A stretch of 64,000 bases of DNA, from positions 21,755 through 85,754 of the forward strand of contig NZ_JOAN01000033.1 of the NCBI RefSeq assembly GCF_000718555.1, given 5' to 3'. Below are positions 53,102-63,941 of this stretch, in pieces. A program made the translations under genes and the position numbers. The DNA is from Micromonospora chokoriensis (lineage in GTDB: Bacteria > Actinomycetota > Actinomycetes > Mycobacteriales > Micromonosporaceae). The first letter of the stretch is position 1, and every line of letters begins with the position of its first letter. Under the pieces are notes generated by a model. That model ran no database searches. It saw only the letters and a list, made by a program, of their open reading frames with translations, and was not told the origin of the DNA.

Positions 53102-54412
53102 CTACGGCTGTGGCACCAGCCGGAAGGACTGCGCCGCCGTGCCGTTGCAGGTGTACTGGACGAGCTGGACGCTGTCCGCCGTCGATGCTCCCGGCACGTC
53201 GAGACACTTGCCGCTGGAGCGGTTGACCAGCCGGTAGTAGCCGCCGCCCTCGGATTCGGCCCGCCACTGCTGGTTGTTGCCTCCGCTGTAGGACCAGAGT
53301 TGGATCGGCGCGGAGTCAGCGGTCGACCGGTCGGTCACGTCGAGCACCTGGGCGCTGTTGTTGCGGTTGTTGACCCGCAGGTAGCCGCCGCTGGTCGGCA
53401 CGAACTGGTACTGCTGCGCGGCGCTGCTGTTGCAGGCGTACTGCTGGATGGCCGTGCCGTTCGCGCTGGCGGCGGCCCGGGCGTCCACGCACTTGCCGTT
53501 GCCCCGGTTGACCACGGTGTGCCAGGCGGTCGGCGAGATGGTGCCGTCGGTCGGCGGGGGCGTCGTCGGGGGGACGGTGCCGACGCCGGCGAGCCAGTGC
53601 AGGCCGTCGATCAGCAGACGGTTCTGCTGGGCGCTGTCGAAGGTGGAGGACAACCCGGTGTTGGTGCTGTAGTTCATCGCGTTGTGGCCGAAGTTGGCGT
53701 AGAGCATCTTGTACTGCCGGTTGCTCCAGACGAGCGGGTAGTAGCCGCCGTACCAGGACTGGTTGGGGTCGGTGCCGACCGGGAAGCTGGACGGGTCGAC
53801 CGAGGCGAGGATGTCGATGTTGGGGTTCTGCCGCAGGTCGTTGCTCCAGGAGTACCACTCGCTGATCGCCGACGGGAAGGTCGCCGGGAGGTTGCGGGTG
53901 GCGGCGTGGGTGCGGTTGTCGGCGCGCAGCGTGACCCGGGTGGGTCCCCAGGTGTTGGTTTGGAACGAGCCGGTGCCGAGGAAGGTGTTGTAGTACCAGC
54001 TCCAGCTCGACGGGTTGGTGGTGAACGCGCTCACGTGGAAGCCGAACCACCCCCCGCCGTTCTGCATGTACTGCTGGAACGCGGCACGTTGCCCGGCGGG
54101 CGGCGCGTCGTCCAGGAACATGATGACCTTGTACTGGGCCAGGTTGCCGGTGTTCAGCAGACTCCAGTTGTTGGTGGCCTCCCAGGAGAAGCCGTATTGG
54201 GCGGCGGCCTGCGGGAACCAGGCCCGGGCGTCCTTGACGAAGTCGATGTGCGCGGCGTCCCAGGTGCCGTTGTAGAAGGCCAGGACCTTGAACGTCGGCG
54301 CGGCCTGCGCGCCACGCGAGGCGTTGACCGCGAGACCGCCGGCCAACGCGACGACCAGGGCGACGACCAACGACAAGATCCGTCTGGTACGGGAGGAGAG
54401 TGCTGTGATCAC
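53102..54412 (-). CDS. Secreted ThuA-like protein with ricin-type lectin domain
   Basis: The 436-residue secreted protein (signal peptide ending AQAA) has a ThuA/trehalose-utilisation-like domain (TFKVLAFYNGTWDAAHIDFVKDARAWFP, GGWFGFHVSAF, FGHNAMNYS). A proline/threonine linker follows, then a CBM13/ricin B lectin with QxW repeats (NRGNGKCVDARAAASANGTAIQQY, NNQQWRAES, GKCLDVPGASTADSVQLVQY). It probably acts on or binds plant or microbial polysaccharide outside the cell. Confidence 0.87.
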   Translation of the reverse strand: MITALSSRTRRILSLVVALVVALAGGLAVNASRGAQAAPTFKVLAFYNGTWDAAHIDFVKDARAWFPQAAAQYGFSWEATNNWSLLNTGNLAQYKVIMFLDDAPPAGQRAAFQQYMQNGGGWFGFHVSAFTTNPSSWSWYYNTFLGTGSFQTNTWGPTRVTLRADNRTHAATRNLPATFPSAISEWYSWSNDLRQNPNIDILASVDPSSFPVGTDPNQSWYGGYYPLVWSNRQYKMLYANFGHNAMNYSTNTGLSSTFDSAQQNRLLIDGLHWLAGVGTVPPTTPPPTDGTISPTAWHTVVNRGNGKCVDARAAASANGTAIQQYACNSSAAQQYQFVPTSGGYLRVNNRNNSAQVLDVTDRSTADSAPIQLWSYSGGNNQQWRAESEGGGYYRLVNRSSGKCLDVPGASTADSVQLVQYTCNGTAAQSFRLVPQP

Positions 54413-54460
54413 CTGATCGCCCCTTCGCTGGGGACGCGCGCCGCCGCGTCAACTGAAACA

Positions 54461-54483
54461 ATCTGTTCACAAGGTTTACAGAT
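54461..54483. promoter_or_regulatory. 23-bp near-palindrome upstream of the ThuA-ricin gene
   Basis: The half-sites ATCTGTTCAC and GTTTACAGAT mirror each other (8 of 10 positions) around AAG, 49 bp before the gene start. It resembles a LacI/ROK-type sugar-regulator operator; no regulator is identified. Confidence 0.5.
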
Positions 54484-54572
54484 AGATGAAAGGTTATTCC
54501 TCCCGTTCGGTGGCGTCAATCGCAGACCGACCGCCCGGGTGGGATTCCTGCGGCAACGGGTACCCCGGCCGG

Positions 54573-55760
54573 ATGACCAGCCCGGATGCCGTCGACGTCG
54601 ACCAGCCGCTCGCCGTGGACGTGCCCGCCGCGCCGCACGACGCCAGCGGCGAGTGGGTGCCGACCCGCGACCTGGCCGGCCTCGCGCCGCCGACCCGGCC
54701 GGCGCGCCGCTGGACCCCGGGCCGCGTGGTGGTCACCCCGGCCGCGCTAGAGCACCCGCACGGCCAGCGAATCGTCGCGCGGGTCCAGGAACTGGGCATC
54801 GAGGTGGAACAGCTGCGCGCCAACCGGCTCACCGGGGTACGCGCTCAGACCGACCGGGAGACCTACGCGCGGGCCAAGGCGACCATGGCGATCGTGGTGA
54901 GCCCACCGTCGCGGCGCACCCTGCAACCCATCGCGCCGAGCGCCGACTGGCGGGTCGACCTGGCCGAGGGCTGCCCGGCGCACTGCCAGTACTGCTACCT
55001 CGCCGGCTCGCTGTCCGGCCCGCCGGTGACCCGGGTGTACGCGGATCTCGACGACATCCTCGCCGGGCTGAGCGCGTACGCCGGGCGTGGGACGGTGACC
55101 AGCCGCAACGCGCGGCGTGCCGACGAGGGCACCACCTTCGAGGCGTCCTGCTACACCGACCCGCTCGCCCTGGAGCACCTGACCGGCAGCTGGCGGCGCG
55201 CGGTGCAGCACTTCGCCGACTGGGACGCCCCCGTGCAGCTGCGCTGGACCACCAAGTACGCCGACGTGGACACCTTCGTCGGGCTTCCGCACGCCGGCCG
55301 TACCCGGGTCCGGTTCAGCGTCAACTGCGCCCCGGTAAGCGAACGGTTCGAGGGTGGCACCGCCCGGGTGCCGGACCGACTGGCCGCGCTGCGCCGGCTC
55401 GCCCTCGACGGCTACCCGGTCGGGCTGACCATCGCGCCGATCATCGCGCTGCCCGACTGGCGGGAACGCTACGGCGAGTTGCTCGACCAGGTCCGCGCGG
55501 CGGTCGACGGGGTGCCGGACCTGGACCTGACCGCCGAGCTGATCACCCACCGGTTCACGCCGGGCAGCAAGGAGGTGTTGCTCGGCTGGTACCCGCGCAC
55601 CCGGCTGGAGATGGACGAGGAGTCCCGCACCCGCAAGCGCGGCAAGTTCGGCGCGGTGAAGTACGTCTACCCGCGCGACACGATGGCCGAGCTGCGCGAC
55701 TGGTTCACCACCGAGCTGACCGCCCGCGTCCCCGCCTGCCGGATCCTCTACTGGACCTGA
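54573..55760 (+). CDS. Spore photoproduct lyase-like radical SAM protein
   Basis: The 395-residue protein has the radical SAM motif CPAHCQYCYL (CxxxCxxC), the SPL-like LRWTTKYADVD and PRDTMAELRDWFTTEL segments, and a conserved ASCYTDPLALEHLTG stretch. The family repairs thymine dimers in spores using SAM; activity of actinobacterial homologues is less well known. ATG 54573 chosen; ATG 54486 is also open. The stop abuts that of the next convergent gene (TGATCA). Confidence 0.85.
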   Translation: MTSPDAVDVDQPLAVDVPAAPHDASGEWVPTRDLAGLAPPTRPARRWTPGRVVVTPAALEHPHGQRIVARVQELGIEVEQLRANRLTGVRAQTDRETYARAKATMAIVVSPPSRRTLQPIAPSADWRVDLAEGCPAHCQYCYLAGSLSGPPVTRVYADLDDILAGLSAYAGRGTVTSRNARRADEGTTFEASCYTDPLALEHLTGSWRRAVQHFADWDAPVQLRWTTKYADVDTFVGLPHAGRTRVRFSVNCAPVSERFEGGTARVPDRLAALRRLALDGYPVGLTIAPIIALPDWRERYGELLDQVRAAVDGVPDLDLTAELITHRFTPGSKEVLLGWYPRTRLEMDEESRTRKRGKFGAVKYVYPRDTMAELRDWFTTELTARVPACRILYWT

Positions 55761-56597
55761 TCAGCCGACCGAGGAGCGGGCGACCGGGGCGGCGAAGAAC
55801 GTGTCCGGGTACGGCTCGTCGCGCAGGCTGTAGTGCCACCACTCGCGGTCGTAGTTCACGAACCCGGCGTCGGTCATCAGCCGCTGCAACAGCCGTCGGT
55901 TGTCCCGCGCAGTGCCGGTGATGCGCGGGTCGGCGGTGTGCGCGCGGGAGTCGAAGCAGTCGAAGCCCGTACCCATGTCGATGCTGTTGTCGGCGAAGCG
56001 CTGCCCGCGCGGCGCGGTGCAGGCGACAAGCGGTTGCCCGGCCCGGTACGGAGGTTGGCTGGCGGCGGGCTCGTCGGTGAGGGTCAGGTCCATGGTGCTG
56101 CCGCGGCTGTGCGCGGTGGGCGCCCCGATGTAACCCTCGGCGAAGAGCTGGTCCTTGGCCACGTCCGGGTAGAACTCGGCCTTGGTCTGCTGCTCACCGG
56201 GTCGTTTCGCCCACTCGACGAAGTCGTCCACGGCCGGCTGCGGGCGGTAGCAGTCGTACACCTTGAGGCTGTGGCCACCGGCCAGCGCGGCGTCCTGGAC
56301 GCGGCGCAGCGCCTCGGCCGCCTGCCGGGTGAGCAGGCACAGCGGCTCGCGGTAGCCGGTGATCGGCCGGCCGACGAAGTTGTGCGGCGTGGCGTAGCGG
56401 ATGTCGGCGTGGATGCGCGGGTCGTGGTCGGTCAACACCACGAACCCCGGCAGCGGGGCTGCGCCGGATTTCGACGGGGTGGGCGTGGGGCTCGCCGACG
56501 TCGGCTGCGGCGCGGCCGGCGCGGGACGGGATTCCGGCCGCGAGCAGCCGGCGAGCAGCGCGGCGAGCGCGAGCACGACAGCCAGGCGGTGGCGCAC
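55761..56597 (-). CDS. M15-family D-alanyl-D-alanine dipeptidase-like lipoprotein (VanX-like)
   Basis: A 278-residue lipoprotein (lipobox LLAGC) with a proline-rich linker and a VanX-type domain: DIRYATPHNFVGRPI, YDCYRPQPAVDDF, HSRGSTMDLTL and EWWHYSL, the last two carrying the zinc ligands and catalytic glutamate. It probably cleaves peptidoglycan dipeptides outside the cell. Confidence 0.87.
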   Translation of the reverse strand: MRHRLAVVLALAALLAGCSRPESRPAPAAPQPTSASPTPTPSKSGAAPLPGFVVLTDHDPRIHADIRYATPHNFVGRPITGYREPLCLLTRQAAEALRRVQDAALAGGHSLKVYDCYRPQPAVDDFVEWAKRPGEQQTKAEFYPDVAKDQLFAEGYIGAPTAHSRGSTMDLTLTDEPAASQPPYRAGQPLVACTAPRGQRFADNSIDMGTGFDCFDSRAHTADPRITGTARDNRRLLQRLMTDAGFVNYDREWWHYSLRDEPYPDTFFAAPVARSSVG

Positions 56598-56663
56598 GAG
56601 TCCTGTCTATCAGTCCAGTCGGTAGGGGTCTCAGAAAGCCGGCCGTTGGCCACCCGGATTTGA

Positions 56664-56755
56664 CGAAAGTCGAGTCGATCTAGGATCGCCCGCCGAGGCA
56701 GTGAGCGAAAGTAGCCGAAAAAGCTCCGGAACTTTTCCGCAACTCCGGCGAAAGT
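56664..56755 (+). promoter_or_regulatory. Three CGAAAGT words at 42-43 bp intervals upstream of lacI-type gene
   Basis: CGAAAGT occurs at 56664, 56706 and 56749, about four helical turns apart, with a related inverted word (AACTTTTC) near 56731. The pattern recalls actinobacterial GAAANTTTC sugar-regulator sites, but the role is unproven. Nothing else is seen in 56598-56885. Confidence 0.45.
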
Positions 56756-56885
56756 TCAGCCGACCTGGCATGTCGTTAACCCCTACCGGTGAGGCAAGAT
56801 GACCCGTGGAACGGGCACGCCGTTCCGGGACACACGGTGGACGACGTCTTGTGGTCGTTCCTCCGGCTCGGTGAAGGAGACGCGG

Positions 56886-57923
56886 GTGGGCGCGGACGAC
56901 GGACGCAGGGTGACCATCACCGCGATCGCACGGGAGGCCGGGGTGTCGGTGCCGACCGTGTCACGGGTCCTCAACGGTCGCTCCGATGTGGCTCCGGACA
57001 CCCGCGAACGCGTCGAGGAGTTGCTGCGCCACCACGGCTACCGGCGTCGCACCAGCCGCAGCGTTCGCCGTGCCGGCCTCGTCGACCTGGTCTTCAACGA
57101 CCTGGACAGCCCCTGGGCTGTGGAGATCATTCGGGGCGTGGAGGACGTCGGGCACGGCGCGGGCGTCGGCACGGTGGTCTCCGCGATACACCGGCAGCCC
57201 ACCGCGGCCCGGCAGTGGTTGCAGAACCTGCGCACCCGAGCCACCGACGGCGTCATCTTCGTGACCTCGCACCTGAGCCCACCGCTGCACGCGCAACTGC
57301 GCCGCCTCAACGTGCCGGTGGTGGTCGTCGACCCGGCCGGCGTGCCAGCCATGGACGTGCCGACGATCGGTGCCACCAACTGGGCCGGCGGGCTCGCCGC
57401 GACCGAACATCTGCTCGCGATCGGGCACCGGCGCATCGGCTTCGTGGCTGGGCCGACGCACCTGCTGTGCAGCCGTGCGCGGCTCGACGGTTACCGGGCC
57501 GGGCTGGAGGCCGCCGGGGTGCCGGTGGACGACAAGCTGATCTACCCGGGCGATTTCTACCACGCCTCCGGGTTCGCCGGCGGGACCGCGCTGCTCGACC
57601 TCGCCGACCCGCCGACCGGCATCTTCGCCGCCAGCGACCAGATGGCCTTCGGCGTCTACGAGGCGATCCGACGTCGAGGGCTGCGCGTCCCGGACGACGT
57701 GAGCGTGGTGGGCTTCGACGACCTGCCGGAAGCCCGCTGGGCCTCACCACCGCTGACCACCGTGCGCCAACCGTTGGTCGAGATGGGACGGTTGGCGGCC
57801 CGGACCGTGCTGCGCCTGGCCCAGGGCGAGGGCATCGACTCGCCCCGGGTGGAGCTCGCCACCGAGTTGGTCGTGCGCGACAGCACCGCCGCCCCGCCGA
57901 CCGGCTCGCCCGACCCGGCGTGA
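56886..57923 (+). CDS. LacI-family sugar-responsive repressor
   Basis: The 345-residue protein has the LacI helix-turn-helix (ITAIAREAGVSVPTVSRVLNGRSDVAPDTRERVEELL) and a periplasmic-binding-protein-like ligand domain (AASDQMAFGVYEAI, DDVSVVGFDDLPEARW). GTG 56886 follows AAGGAGA by 5 nt. No adjacent sugar operon runs with it, so its targets may lie elsewhere or upstream. Confidence 0.9.
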   Translation: MGADDGRRVTITAIAREAGVSVPTVSRVLNGRSDVAPDTRERVEELLRHHGYRRRTSRSVRRAGLVDLVFNDLDSPWAVEIIRGVEDVGHGAGVGTVVSAIHRQPTAARQWLQNLRTRATDGVIFVTSHLSPPLHAQLRRLNVPVVVVDPAGVPAMDVPTIGATNWAGGLAATEHLLAIGHRRIGFVAGPTHLLCSRARLDGYRAGLEAAGVPVDDKLIYPGDFYHASGFAGGTALLDLADPPTGIFAASDQMAFGVYEAIRRRGLRVPDDVSVVGFDDLPEARWASPPLTTVRQPLVEMGRLAARTVLRLAQGEGIDSPRVELATELVVRDSTAAPPTGSPDPA

Positions 57924-57948
57924 CGGCCTGAACTGCCCCGGGAACCGG

Positions 57949-57963
57949 TTGGATCGCTTCCAA
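57949..57963. promoter_or_regulatory. LacI-type operator downstream of the repressor gene
   Basis: TTGGA and TCCAA flank a 5-bp centre containing CG, as in many LacI-family operators. It lies 26 bp after the repressor's stop codon, an odd place for an operator. A fourth CGAAAGT follows at 57972. Confidence 0.45.
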
Positions 57964-57985
57964 TCAATTCCCGAAAGTTCCGCCG

Positions 57986-58020
57986 AGCGCGGTGGACGAC
58001 CGACGGTCACCCACCGCGCT
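57986..58020. terminator. Bidirectional terminator between LacI and cyclophilin genes
   Basis: AGCGCGGTGG pairs with CCACCGCGCT, with an inner GACC/GGTC pair, between two convergent stops. Confidence 0.65.
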
Positions 58021-58028
58021 CGTACAGG

Positions 58029-58868
58029 TCAGTGGTGGTGGTGCGAGCGGACGGCCTTACGGATGGTCACCGGCAGCGCGGGCGAGCCGTCGACAGGAGC
58101 CGGGTCCTCGGCGGTCGGGGCCACTCCCCCGGCGGCGATCCGATCCAGGGTGGCCAGGCCGGGCCCGTCGACCTCGCCAAAGATCGTGTAGTTCGGGCGC
58201 AGCGCGGAGTTGGCGTAGACCAGGAAGAACTGGCTGCCATTGGTGTCCGGCCCGGCGTTTGCCATGGCCAGCACGCCCCGGGCGTACACCCGGCGCTCCC
58301 CGGTCGGGTCGGTGGGCGCGGGCGGCAGGTTGGTCGGCAGCTCGTCGCGGTAGCGGTACCCCGGGCCGCCCTCGCCCGTGCCGGACGGATCACCACACTG
58401 CAGCACGCTCAGCGTGGGGTACGCGGTGAGCCGGTGGCACGGGGTGCGGTCGTAGAAGCGCTTGCCGACCAGGTGCAGGAAGCTCTGCACAGTGCACGGC
58501 GCGGCGGCCCGATCCAGGGTCAACCCGATCGGCCCGTGATTGGTCGCCAGGGTCACCCGCACACTGCCCCGGGCCGGGGTGCGACGCGGGTCGGGCGGCA
58601 GCGGCACCGGCCGGGCCGCGGGCTCGTCCGGGGTCTCGGTGTACGCGCACGGGCCGTGGGTGGTGCGCGGTGCTCGGGTGGCGGTGTCCGAAACGGTGGA
58701 CGGCGCGGCGGAATCGCTGCGGGCGTCGGCCGGCGCGGCGACCGCGCTGACGGACGCGCCGACGACAAGCGCCCCGGCGAGCACGGTTACCCCCGCGAGG
58801 CGGGTCAGGGCGCGCACCGGCCGGCGGGGTGCCGCCACTGCGGTGCGCGGTTCGAGTTCACTCGACAC
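58029..58868 (-). CDS. Secreted cyclophilin-type peptidylprolyl isomerase with C-terminal histidines
   Basis: The 279-residue protein has an N-terminal hydrophobic helix (signal or anchor), a low-complexity linker and a cyclophilin domain (VTLATNHGPIGLTLDRAAAPCTVQSFLHLV, GVLAMANAGPDTNGSQFFLVYA, YTIFGEVDGPGLATLDRIA). It ends in four histidines, which may bind metal. GTG 58868 follows AGGAGGAT; ATG 58898 is also open. Confidence 0.88.
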   Translation of the reverse strand: MSSELEPRTAVAAPRRPVRALTRLAGVTVLAGALVVGASVSAVAAPADARSDSAAPSTVSDTATRAPRTTHGPCAYTETPDEPAARPVPLPPDPRRTPARGSVRVTLATNHGPIGLTLDRAAAPCTVQSFLHLVGKRFYDRTPCHRLTAYPTLSVLQCGDPSGTGEGGPGYRYRDELPTNLPPAPTDPTGERRVYARGVLAMANAGPDTNGSQFFLVYANSALRPNYTIFGEVDGPGLATLDRIAAGGVAPTAEDPAPVDGSPALPVTIRKAVRSHHHH

Positions 58869-58938
58869 AGGGATCCTCCTGGACTGGTGGTGCCGCAAAG
58901 CCCGGAGTCTATGGAGGACAACGCTCGATGTCGATCCG

Positions 58939-60147
58939 TCAGGGCAACCGGCGGCGACGCCGCCACAGCAGGCCGCCCAGCAACGCCAGCACCACCGCGC
59001 CGCTCGCCGCGGTCACCGACCAGAGCCACCCCGAGCCGGTACGCGCGGGCCCGCTGGCCGCCGCCGGCCTTGGCGCACCGGGTGCCGCCAGCGCGGACGG
59101 TGCCGCCGACGGGGTGGCGGTCAGCTCGCCGGGCTCGACCAGCCGACCCACAGCGGCGTCCCGAGGCAGCGTGAAGCCCCAGTCCAGGAGGGCTGCGCCC
59201 TGCTCCCAGCCGCGTGCCGGCGCCGAATCGGCACCCAGCAGGGTCACCACCAGCCGCCGACCGCCGCGTTCCGCCGCCCCCACGTAGGTGTGCCGGGCCA
59301 GGTCGGTGAACCCGGTCTTGCCGCCGAGCGCACCCGGGTACCGGTAGATGAGCTGGTTGTCGTTCTGGATCTGAAAACCCTTGGTGCGTTGCGCCCGCTG
59401 GGCCGGGATCGACGCCTGCTCGGTCAGCGCGTACCGGCGGAAGGCCGGCTCGGCGAAGCAGACCCGGGCGATCAGCGCCAGGTCGTACGCGCTGGTGAAC
59501 TGCCCCTTGCCGTCCAGCCCGGACGGGGTGACCGCGTGCGTCTGCAGCGCGCCGAGGTGGTGCGCCTGCTCGTTCATGGCGCGTACGCCGGCGGCGGTGT
59601 CCGTCCCACTGCCGAGTCGGGCCAGCGCGTTGGCGGCCTCGTTGCCGGAGTTGAGCAGCAACCCGAGCCAGATGGTCTCGATGGTGTACCGGCCGCCCGC
59701 GACCAGACCCACGGCCGAGGAGCCGGGTTCGATGAGCATGTCCGCGTCGGTGACGGTGACCGTCTGCTTCGGGTCGAGCTTGGGCAGCATCGTGGCGGTC
59801 AGCAGGAGCTTCTGCACGCTCGCCGGTGGGCCGTACTCATGTGGGCCGCAGCCGCCGAGCACCTGGCCGCTGTCGAGGTCGGCGACCAGCCACGAGGTGG
59901 CGGTGACCCCCGGTGGCGCGGCGACGCCGGCCGGTACGACCAGGCCGGCCGTGTCCAGCGCCGCGCCGCCGACAACCCGCTGTGCGGGCACGGCGGGCGG
60001 GGGCGATGGTCGGGGCGGGCGGGACGTCGCCGGCGTCGGAACCCGGGGGCATCGCACCATCGGCGCGGCGGACGCTCCCGCCGCGCCGACCGGCACGGGA
60101 GTGAGCAGAACGGCGGAGGTCGTGGCCGCCAGCAGCACAGCTCTCAT
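58939..60147 (-). CDS. Serine-type D-alanyl-D-alanine carboxypeptidase (S11)
   Basis: The 402-residue protein has a signal peptide, the penicillin-binding motifs SVQK (S110, K113), SGN (167-169) and KTG in GGKTGFTD, and a C-terminal transmembrane helix followed by RRRRR. It trims peptidoglycan stem peptides at the outer membrane face. ATG 60147 gives the natural signal peptide; a longer frame upstream is a shadow. Confidence 0.9.
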   Translation of the reverse strand: MRAVLLAATTSAVLLTPVPVGAAGASAAPMVRCPRVPTPATSRPPRPSPPPAVPAQRVVGGAALDTAGLVVPAGVAAPPGVTATSWLVADLDSGQVLGGCGPHEYGPPASVQKLLLTATMLPKLDPKQTVTVTDADMLIEPGSSAVGLVAGGRYTIETIWLGLLLNSGNEAANALARLGSGTDTAAGVRAMNEQAHHLGALQTHAVTPSGLDGKGQFTSAYDLALIARVCFAEPAFRRYALTEQASIPAQRAQRTKGFQIQNDNQLIYRYPGALGGKTGFTDLARHTYVGAAERGGRRLVVTLLGADSAPARGWEQGAALLDWGFTLPRDAAVGRLVEPGELTATPSAAPSALAAPGAPRPAAASGPARTGSGWLWSVTAASGAVVLALLGGLLWRRRRRLP

Positions 60148-60193
60148 GTGCCCGACCCTAGTCAGGCGGATCGCCCGCCGGGACGGGAGCCGG

Positions 60194-60922
60194 TCAACAA
60201 GCGTCACCGCGACCGGCCAGGTAGTCGTGCAGGGCGGCACTGCCCCGCAGCCGGCGCAGGCTGCGCAGGTGCAACTCCTGCTCACGGCGGGCCAGCTCGG
60301 CGCGGACCCGCTGCGCGCTGCCGGTGGTGCGCAGCTCGCCCAGCACCGCCGCGATGATCTCGAAGGGGTACGCGCCTCGGCGCAGCAACGCGATCACCTG
60401 CGCGGCGCGCAGCTCAGCCTCGTCGTACACCCGGTAGTTGGTGCCCGGGGTGCGACCCGGCCGCAGCAGCTCGCGCTGCTCCCACAGCCGCAGCTGCGAG
60501 GTCCGGACCCCGACCAGGGCGGCGACCTCGCCGATGCGGACGCCGTGGCGTGGTGTCGGCCGGGCGTCCGGTGGGCTGGCCAGCACGGTCTCGAAGGCGC
60601 CGAGCACCCGGCGGATCTCGGCGCGTTCCCGGTCCAGTTCGGCATGGCCGCCGTCGAGCGCCGCCATCGCCGCCGGCAGGTCACCCCGGTGCACCGCCGC
60701 CATGATCTCCCGGGTACGGCTCCAGCCGTGCCCCTCGGCCAACCGCCGCGCCACGGTCAGCGCCCGGGCGTGCTCGGTGGTGAAGATCCGGTAGCCGCTG
60801 GCGGTGCGCCGCGTCGGCGGCAGTACCCCCAACTCGACGTAGTTGCGCACCTGCTGCACCGAGATCCCGACGGTGGCCGCCAGGTCCACGGCGCGTAGCC
60901 GATCCTGCGAGGCGACGTCCAC
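60194..60922 (-). CDS. Regulator with two MerR-type DNA-binding domains
   Basis: The 242-residue protein holds two winged helices: the first at residues ~10-50 (AVDLAATVGISVQQVRNYVELGVLPPTRRTASGYRIF), the second at ~125-165 (RIGEVAALVGVRTSQLRLWEQRELLRPGRTPGTNYRVYDEAE). It is divergent from the UvrA-like gene, whose intergenic region holds a pair of inverted GAGACTTTC sites, so it probably controls that gene and itself. Confidence 0.85.
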   Translation of the reverse strand: MDVASQDRLRAVDLAATVGISVQQVRNYVELGVLPPTRRTASGYRIFTTEHARALTVARRLAEGHGWSRTREIMAAVHRGDLPAAMAALDGGHAELDRERAEIRRVLGAFETVLASPPDARPTPRHGVRIGEVAALVGVRTSQLRLWEQRELLRPGRTPGTNYRVYDEAELRAAQVIALLRRGAYPFEIIAAVLGELRTTGSAQRVRAELARREQELHLRSLRRLRGSAALHDYLAGRGDAC

Positions 60923-60953
60923 GCGAGCAACCGTACCGCTTACGACGTGATTT

Positions 60954-61008
60954 GAGACTTTCCGGGGCGTCCTGCAACAGCCCACGCTCGAATGTCGGCG
61001 AAAGTCTC
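60954..61008. promoter_or_regulatory. Widely spaced inverted repeat between MerR-type and uvrA-like genes
   Basis: GAGACTTTC (60954-60962) and its exact complement GAAAGTCTC (61000-61008) are 46 bp apart in the divergent region. The spacing is longer than a classic MerR operator, and could fit the two DNA-binding domains of the neighbouring regulator. Confidence 0.6.
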
Positions 61009-61088
61009 TACGTGGGGATGAATGAGACAATAGAACCCGCAAGTGCTCGGCGGGAGAAACTCCCGCCACGATTCCGTGAAGGGTTCGC

Positions 61089-63383
<2,295 letters not shown>

Positions 63384-63442
63384 CACCGTTGCGTCGCGGC
63401 CCGTCCGGAGCGCTGCGCGGGCGCTTGCCTGCGGGCGGGCGG

Positions 63443-63862
63443 TCAGGTGATGCGGCGCAGCCAGCGTCGCTGCCAGGGGGTCTCCACTGCCTTCGGGTGG
63501 TAGCCGGCCCGAACCCACGGCACCGCTCGCTCGACCGGCAGACCGTCGAGGATCGCCAGCGCGGCGAGGGCCGTTCCGGTACGACCCCGCCCACCCCGAC
63601 AGGCCACCTCGACGCGTTCACCACCGTGCGCCCGCCGCAACGCCTCCCGCAGGGCGTCGAGGGCTTCGGCGCGGTCGAGCGGCACCCAGAAATCGGGCCA
63701 CCGGATCCGCCGGTGCGGCCAGGCTGGCTCCGGGCCAGGCGCCAACAGCACGGCGAAGTCGGCGGGCGAGGTCGCGGCAGCGATGCGGCGTCCGCGCACC
63801 ATCGCCCCACTAGGGAGTACGAGTACGCCCGACTGCTCGGACCACGGCTGCGCGTCAGTCAC
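63443..63862 (-). CDS. Small protein-tyrosine/dual-specificity phosphatase
   Basis: The 139-residue protein has the phosphatase loop VACRGGRGRTGTAL (the CxxxxxR motif) and a WVPLDRAEALDALREAL helix; it ends WVRAGYHPKAVETPWQRRWLRRI. Cysteine-dependent phosphatase activity is expected; substrate unknown. GTG start. Confidence 0.85.
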   Translation of the reverse strand: MTDAQPWSEQSGVLVLPSGAMVRGRRIAAATSPADFAVLLAPGPEPAWPHRRIRWPDFWVPLDRAEALDALREALRRAHGGERVEVACRGGRGRTGTALAALAILDGLPVERAVPWVRAGYHPKAVETPWQRRWLRRIT

Positions 63863-63902
63863 CCGGACATTGTGCCGCCACCTGCTGGCAGCCGTGCGTA
63901 GA

Positions 63903-63941
63903 CAGCGCCGCCCCCGACCTTGTGGGCCGGGGGCGGCGCTG
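63903..63941. terminator. Strong hairpin, possible terminator of a gene beyond the right edge
   Basis: A perfect 13-bp stem CAGCGCCGCCCCC / GGGGGCGGCGCTG with a 13-nt loop lies 41 bp upstream of the phosphatase start. Since the phosphatase reads away from it, it probably ends a minus-strand gene entering from the right. No gene is seen in 63863-64000. Confidence 0.6.

Noticed and set aside
58029..58042. Histidine tail as vector contamination
   Set aside because: The run is in frame with a natural cyclophilin and surrounded by native genome sequence, with only four histidines.
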